Positions 8,606 through 10,863 of a DNA stretch of 10,863 nt are shown in pieces. Source of the stretch: Oehlia diaphana (Eukaryota > Glomeromycota > Glomeromycetes > Glomerales > Glomeraceae); the NCBI GenBank assembly GCA_003833135.1, contig QZLH01001399.1:10652-21514 (forward strand), given 5' to 3'. The notes beneath the pieces are model-generated. The model was given only the letters and a program-made list of their open reading frames with translations, did not search any database and was not told the DNA's origin. Numbering within the stretch: the stretch's first letter is position 1; every line of letters begins with the position of its first letter. Position numbers and translations under genes: made by a program.

Positions 8606-8690
8606 ATCAGGTATCACGTGATTTATTATAATTAAAAAAGATTCGATTGGTTCGTGCATCAGGAAATGTTCATATCACGTGATACCGGAT
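8606..8690. promoter_or_regulatory. 17-nt inverted repeat with two CACGTG (E-box) cores
   Basis: The left arm ATCAGGTATCACGTGAT (8606-8622) and the right arm ATCACGTGATACCGGAT (8674-8690) are reverse complements at 16 of 17 positions, with 51 nt between them. Each arm contains ATCACGTGAT, itself a palindrome fitting the RTCACGTGAY site of Cbf1-type bHLH factors. This could be a paired binding site or the ends of a very small inverted-repeat element. No gene start is visible close by. Confidence 0.6.
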
Positions 8691-8906
8691 GATTTGTAAA
8701 AAGAAAAATAATAAGCTGACACTTTTCCAAGTTATTGAAATGTAAAATAAAATAAAAAATCATAGTTGCATATTTATCCATTTTTCTATTTAAACCGCAA
8801 TATTCGTCATTACTAAGTTTAAACGCGAACGAAAAACTTTAATAAAAAATGAACAATCGTATTCGTTTAGTCGTGGTTGTGGTCACGGTATTATTTATAA
8901 ATAGCC

Positions 8907-8955
8907 ATTTCACCGACATGAAATTATCATTTTATCGACTCCATTTTACTGAAAT
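8907..8955 (+). repeat. ACCGACAT-type repeat cluster, forward orientation
   Basis: The cluster holds ATTTCACCGACAT (8907-8919), ATTTTATCGACT (8929-8940) and ATTTTACTGAAAT (8943-8955). It continues with a copy split by the hAT insertion (ATTTTACC at 8978-8985 and ATTTTACCGACAT from 9569), then TTACCCGACTTTC (9587-9599) and CATCTCACTGAAAA (9600-9613). The units are about 14-25 nt apart and degenerate. Confidence 0.7.
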
Positions 8956-8977
8956 GAAAAATTACTTAATTTCGTTC

Positions 8978-8985
8978 ATTTTACC
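8978..8985. repeat. Left 8-bp target-site duplication of the hAT element
   Basis: ATTTTACC directly precedes the element at 8986 and is repeated exactly at 9569-9576 directly after it. Eight bases is the characteristic hAT duplication length. Confidence 0.93.
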
Positions 8986-9157
8986 TAGGGATGACACGTG
9001 ATTTAAAACATGATGTTTAAAACAATTTAAATCAGTTTTTTATTGTTTTAAAACTTTTTTTTTTTTTTTTGTTTTAAAACATTAGTCGGATTATTGCGTA
9101 ATTATTTTTTAATGACCTTTTTTGTATTTTTAAGCAACATTTTTTTAAAATTATACT

Positions 9158-9292
9158 CGTGGAAGACCATCATCAGAAGACGTCCGTAAGCACTTTGAAA
9201 AGTTACGAAAAACACCTCGTCAAAAGTGTGTAATTATTGTGGAAATGACATTAGTTATTGATTTATTTGATCGATTAAAAGATTTAAAATTA
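9158..9292 (+). pseudogene. Remnant of a hAT transposase BED-type zinc finger
   Basis: From 9158 the plus strand reads RGRPSSEDVRKHFEKLRKTP and then RQKC, a typical lead-in to a BED finger in fungal hAT transposases. Around 9229 the expected C-x2-C continues in another frame (CNYCGNDISY, 9229-9258) and then meets TGA. The first frame resumes plausible similarity at DRLKDLK (9269-9289). The reading frame is therefore broken by at least one small indel, and nothing downstream resembles the rest of a transposase. It starts about 170 bp inside the left end, in the orientation expected for a hAT N-terminus. It cannot encode a working protein. Confidence 0.75.
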
Positions 9293-9499
9293 ATATATTA
9301 TATAATTTTATTCTTTTTTAAGAGATACTTAGCGTATATTTTATTTAACGAATAGTAGAGTATCACTAAGCTATTACGAAATAAAATTCCCAACAAGATC
9401 GGTCCTGTTATACACTAAATATATATTATATAATTATTATATAATTAATTTTATTGAAATATGTATTACGTAGTAAGGGCTAGTAAAGTGCTTAATGTT

Positions 9500-9528
9500 T
9501 TTAAAACATGTTTAAAACATGTTTTAAA
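9500..9528. repeat. Near-palindromic subterminal repeat of the hAT element
   Basis: The segment begins TTTAAAACATG, repeats TTTAAAACATG and ends GTTTTAAA; it equals its own reverse complement apart from a central offset. Matching TTTAAAACA copies occur near the left end (9003, 9016) and near 9050-9082. This is a candidate transposase-binding array. Confidence 0.7.
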
Positions 9529-9568
9529 CCGCCAAAATTGTTTTAAAATATGTTTTTTGCCATCCCTA

Positions 9569-9576
9569 ATTTTACC
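9569..9576. repeat. Right 8-bp target-site duplication of the hAT element
   Basis: ATTTTACC is identical to 8978-8985. Removing the element and one copy restores an ATTTTACCGACAT unit, which shows where the insertion happened. Confidence 0.93.
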
Positions 9577-9633
9577 GACATAAAAGTTACCCGACTTTCC
9601 ATCTCACTGAAAATTTATAATTCATCAGCTAGC

Positions 9634-9667
9634 TTTATTTATTTATTTATTTATTTTATTTATTTAT
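9634..9667. repeat. TTTA microsatellite
   Basis: TTTA is repeated through this stretch with one TTTTA interruption. This is a simple sequence repeat. Confidence 0.9.
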
Positions 9668-10017
9668 AATTTATTTTAAATAGCTAAGCCTTACTCCTTG
9701 CTGCGCCTTAATTTCAAATATCATTTTGAGCAATTCCTCTTAAAAAATTAAGAAAATTTTACCGCTTTTAGAACAATTTTTGATTTATTTGCTTTCAAAT
9801 TGCAAATTGCAATATAAAATTATAATAGTTGTTTCATACGATAAATATTACTTATTCGGTTGATTAGAAAACAATAAATATTAAAATATAAAAATGAATT
9901 ATAGATAGTAATAAATAAAATAATTAACACATAGGATATTTTTCAAAAAAAAATGTCAAGTACTATGTTGATCATGTCGATACGGGGAGATTCGTTTAAA
10001 TGTTTTAGAAAAATGTG

Positions 10018-10093
10018 ATGTCGGTGAAATAGCAAGTCGGTAAAGTGAAGTCAGTAAATTTTATGTCGGTAAAGTAGGTGTCGAGTCGATATA
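10018..10093 (-). repeat. ACCGACAT-type repeat cluster, reverse orientation
   Basis: On the minus strand the units are ATTTCACCGACAT (10030-10018, identical to 8907-8919), CTTTACCGACTT (near 10047), TTTACTGACTTC (near 10058), ACTTTACCGACAT (10075-10063) and TATATCGACTC (near 10092). They face the forward cluster at 8907-9613 across a core of about 400 bp (excluding the hAT element). Confidence 0.7.
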
Positions 10094-10773
10094 GTGGGTG
10101 GATACGTGTTGCGAAATTTTAGTCACGCACTAATATATATATTATTAGAGATATAGAGGGACTCTTTCTGCTGATCATTACGACCATTTTTCACACGACT
10201 TCACAAAACCAAAATTTTCATTTTTCTCGTTATTCCAACTAATAAACTCTCATTTTTTCTTCGGGAAACGGATTCTAAAACGAAAAATACCCTTAATATT
10301 GTTCTTTTTAGCAAGTTTTAAGTTTTAGTAGAGGGTCCACCAACTGCCGAATTTTTTCAAAGCCTAGTAACGTTTAGTTTTGGCTCCTAATAACTTGTTG
10401 TTTCGAAGAGTTTCGCAAAAGGGAAACCTTAGAAGTAGTCCCTAGATAAAACTGGAGACGGAGCCCCTTTGGAATATTGGTTTTTGGAAGTTACGGAGTT
10501 CTTTTCTTGGGGTTGAAGTGAGTTTTTGGCGGAAGGTTTAGCGAGCGAAGGAAAGCTTTGGTAAGAAGGTATACTTCGGAGTAGTGTGTGGATGTTAGTC
10601 TTGAGAGGTGGTTAGCTTTTTCTGGTGGTTGTTTTGGTTTGGTGTTTATTACCCTTTACCCTTTTTCTTTTCCTTTTGTTTCTTTTCTTTTTCTTTTGGG
10701 TTCGTTTTTGGTTTGGCGCAGTAGTTTTTTGTACATATGTTAAATGTCCCCTAAAGGAGAGTATATAGAAAGT

Positions 10774-10832
10774 AAGTAACGTAAGATGGCTAAATGAGTA
10801 GTGTAATGTCACACATTTTGCTTACGTTACTT
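10774..10832. repeat. Perfect 12-nt inverted repeat near the right edge
   Basis: AAGTAACGTAAG (10774-10785) and CTTACGTTACTT (10821-10832) are exact reverse complements separated by 35 nt. They could form a stem or be the ends or subterminal repeats of an element that continues beyond the window. No target duplication could be tested. Confidence 0.7.
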
Positions 10833-10863
10833 CCCTTAAAAAGGCATGGAACGTAAAGTGAAT

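Larger units (their letters stand above)
8140..8985. other. 3' flank and intergenic region before the hAT element
   Basis: The first 250 nt form the probable 3' UTR of the three-exon gene, with PUF-type motifs and two AATAAA signals. After that come AT-rich DNA, the paired CACGTG inverted repeat (8606-8690) and, from 8907, the first copies of an ACCGACAT-type short repeat. No coding frame is supported. Confidence 0.6.
8986..9568 (+). mobile_element. Decayed non-autonomous hAT transposon, 583 bp
   Basis: The ends are inverted: TAGGGATGACA (8986-8996) and TGCCATCCCTA (9558-9568, reverse complement TAGGGATGGCA), matching at 10 of 11 positions. Similarity extends inwards through AAAACAT and TTTAAAACAATTT. 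Exact 8-bp duplications ATTTTACC flank the element. TAGGG-type ends with an 8-bp duplication define the hAT superfamily. Subterminal TTTAAAACA repeats recur at both ends, including a near-palindrome at 9500-9528, as expected of transposase-binding sites. Inside, at about 9158-9292, is a frameshifted remnant of a BED zinc finger, so this is a deletion derivative of a full hAT element rather than a purely terminal-repeat MITE. The catalytic domain and the hAT dimerisation region are absent. Its target duplications are still perfect, which suggests a fairly recent insertion. Movement would require a transposase from elsewhere. Confidence 0.92.
9577..10863. other. Right-hand intergenic region, AT-rich then G+T-rich
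   Basis: No intact gene is supported. Positions 9577-10140 are AT-rich, with a TTTA microsatellite (9634-9667) and the inverted ACCGACAT-type cluster (10018-10093). From about 10180 the composition changes: the plus strand becomes G+T-rich and C-poor, especially 10400-10720, with a pyrimidine tract at about 10649-10698. Short frames there (for example around 10470-10610) are repeatedly interrupted by stops. A 66-codon minus-strand frame at 10612-10812 is Lys/Arg/Thr-rich only because it reads the complement of that tract. The segment may be part of a decayed dispersed repeat. Confidence 0.5.

Noticed and set aside
9685..9720. Possible tRNA-like patch around TAAGCCTTACTCCTTGCTGCG
   Set aside because: No cloverleaf arms or TTCGA-type T-loop could be assembled, and the flanks are simple repeats.
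8881..10132. Outer terminal inverted repeats enclosing the ACCGACAT-type clusters
   Set aside because: GTGGTCACGG on the left and the complement of TAGTCACGCAC on the right are only loosely similar. No target duplication was found, so the element boundaries cannot be supported.
10612..10812. 66-codon minus-strand open frame
   Set aside because: The Lys/Arg/Thr-rich low-complexity product simply reads the complement of the pyrimidine and G+T-rich tract and overlaps the 12-nt inverted repeat.
1..10863. CRISPR arrays, bacterial operons or ribosome-binding sites
   Set aside because: Short spliceosomal introns, the F-box and eukaryotic kinase genes and hAT/Tc1-type elements show that this is a eukaryotic nuclear sequence. 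The clustered short repeats are degenerate and do not alternate with unique spacers of constant length.

Overview
The window is strongly AT-rich eukaryotic DNA with short introns (90-99 nt, GT..AG), homopolymer-rich promoters and compact genes. An F-box-like protein lies next to a kinase-like protein whose N-terminal 'WCKKC...IDKFI...LEWISYD' leader is typical of the very large kinase-like family of arbuscular mycorrhizal fungi. Together these point to Glomeromycotina, most likely Rhizophagus or a close relative. The assignment comes from gene-family style and base composition, not from a database match.

Layout. Positions 1-90 look like the end of a Tc1/mariner-type transposon running off the left edge. 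Positions 91-1064 are AT-rich intergenic DNA with small repeats. A two-exon F-box gene lies on the minus strand (2870 down to 1065); splicing at GTAAGT bypasses an early stop and adds a 42-residue tail. After a 621-nt gap comes an intronless kinase-like gene, also minus (4805 down to 3492). Its catalytic-loop HRD reads HGN, so it is probably a pseudokinase. A long gap of about 2.4 kb (4806-7237) separates it from a divergent three-exon gene on the plus strand (7238-8139) encoding a 237-residue protein of no family I recognise.

The right third (8140-10863) holds no convincing intact gene but is rich in structure: PUF-type motifs in the presumed 3' UTR, two CACGTG cores in a 17-nt inverted repeat, and two opposed clusters of an ACCGACAT-type short repeat. 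Inserted exactly inside one repeat unit is a 583-bp decayed hAT element with an 8-bp target duplication, matching termini and a frameshifted remnant of a BED zinc finger. The final 700 bp is G+T-rich on the plus strand and ends near a perfect 12-nt inverted repeat.

The genes do not form an obvious pathway. The F-box and kinase-like genes belong to lineage-expanded families and may be neighbours by chance. The most notable points are the predicted pseudokinase, the two corrected gene models, and the nested transposon/repeat structure.
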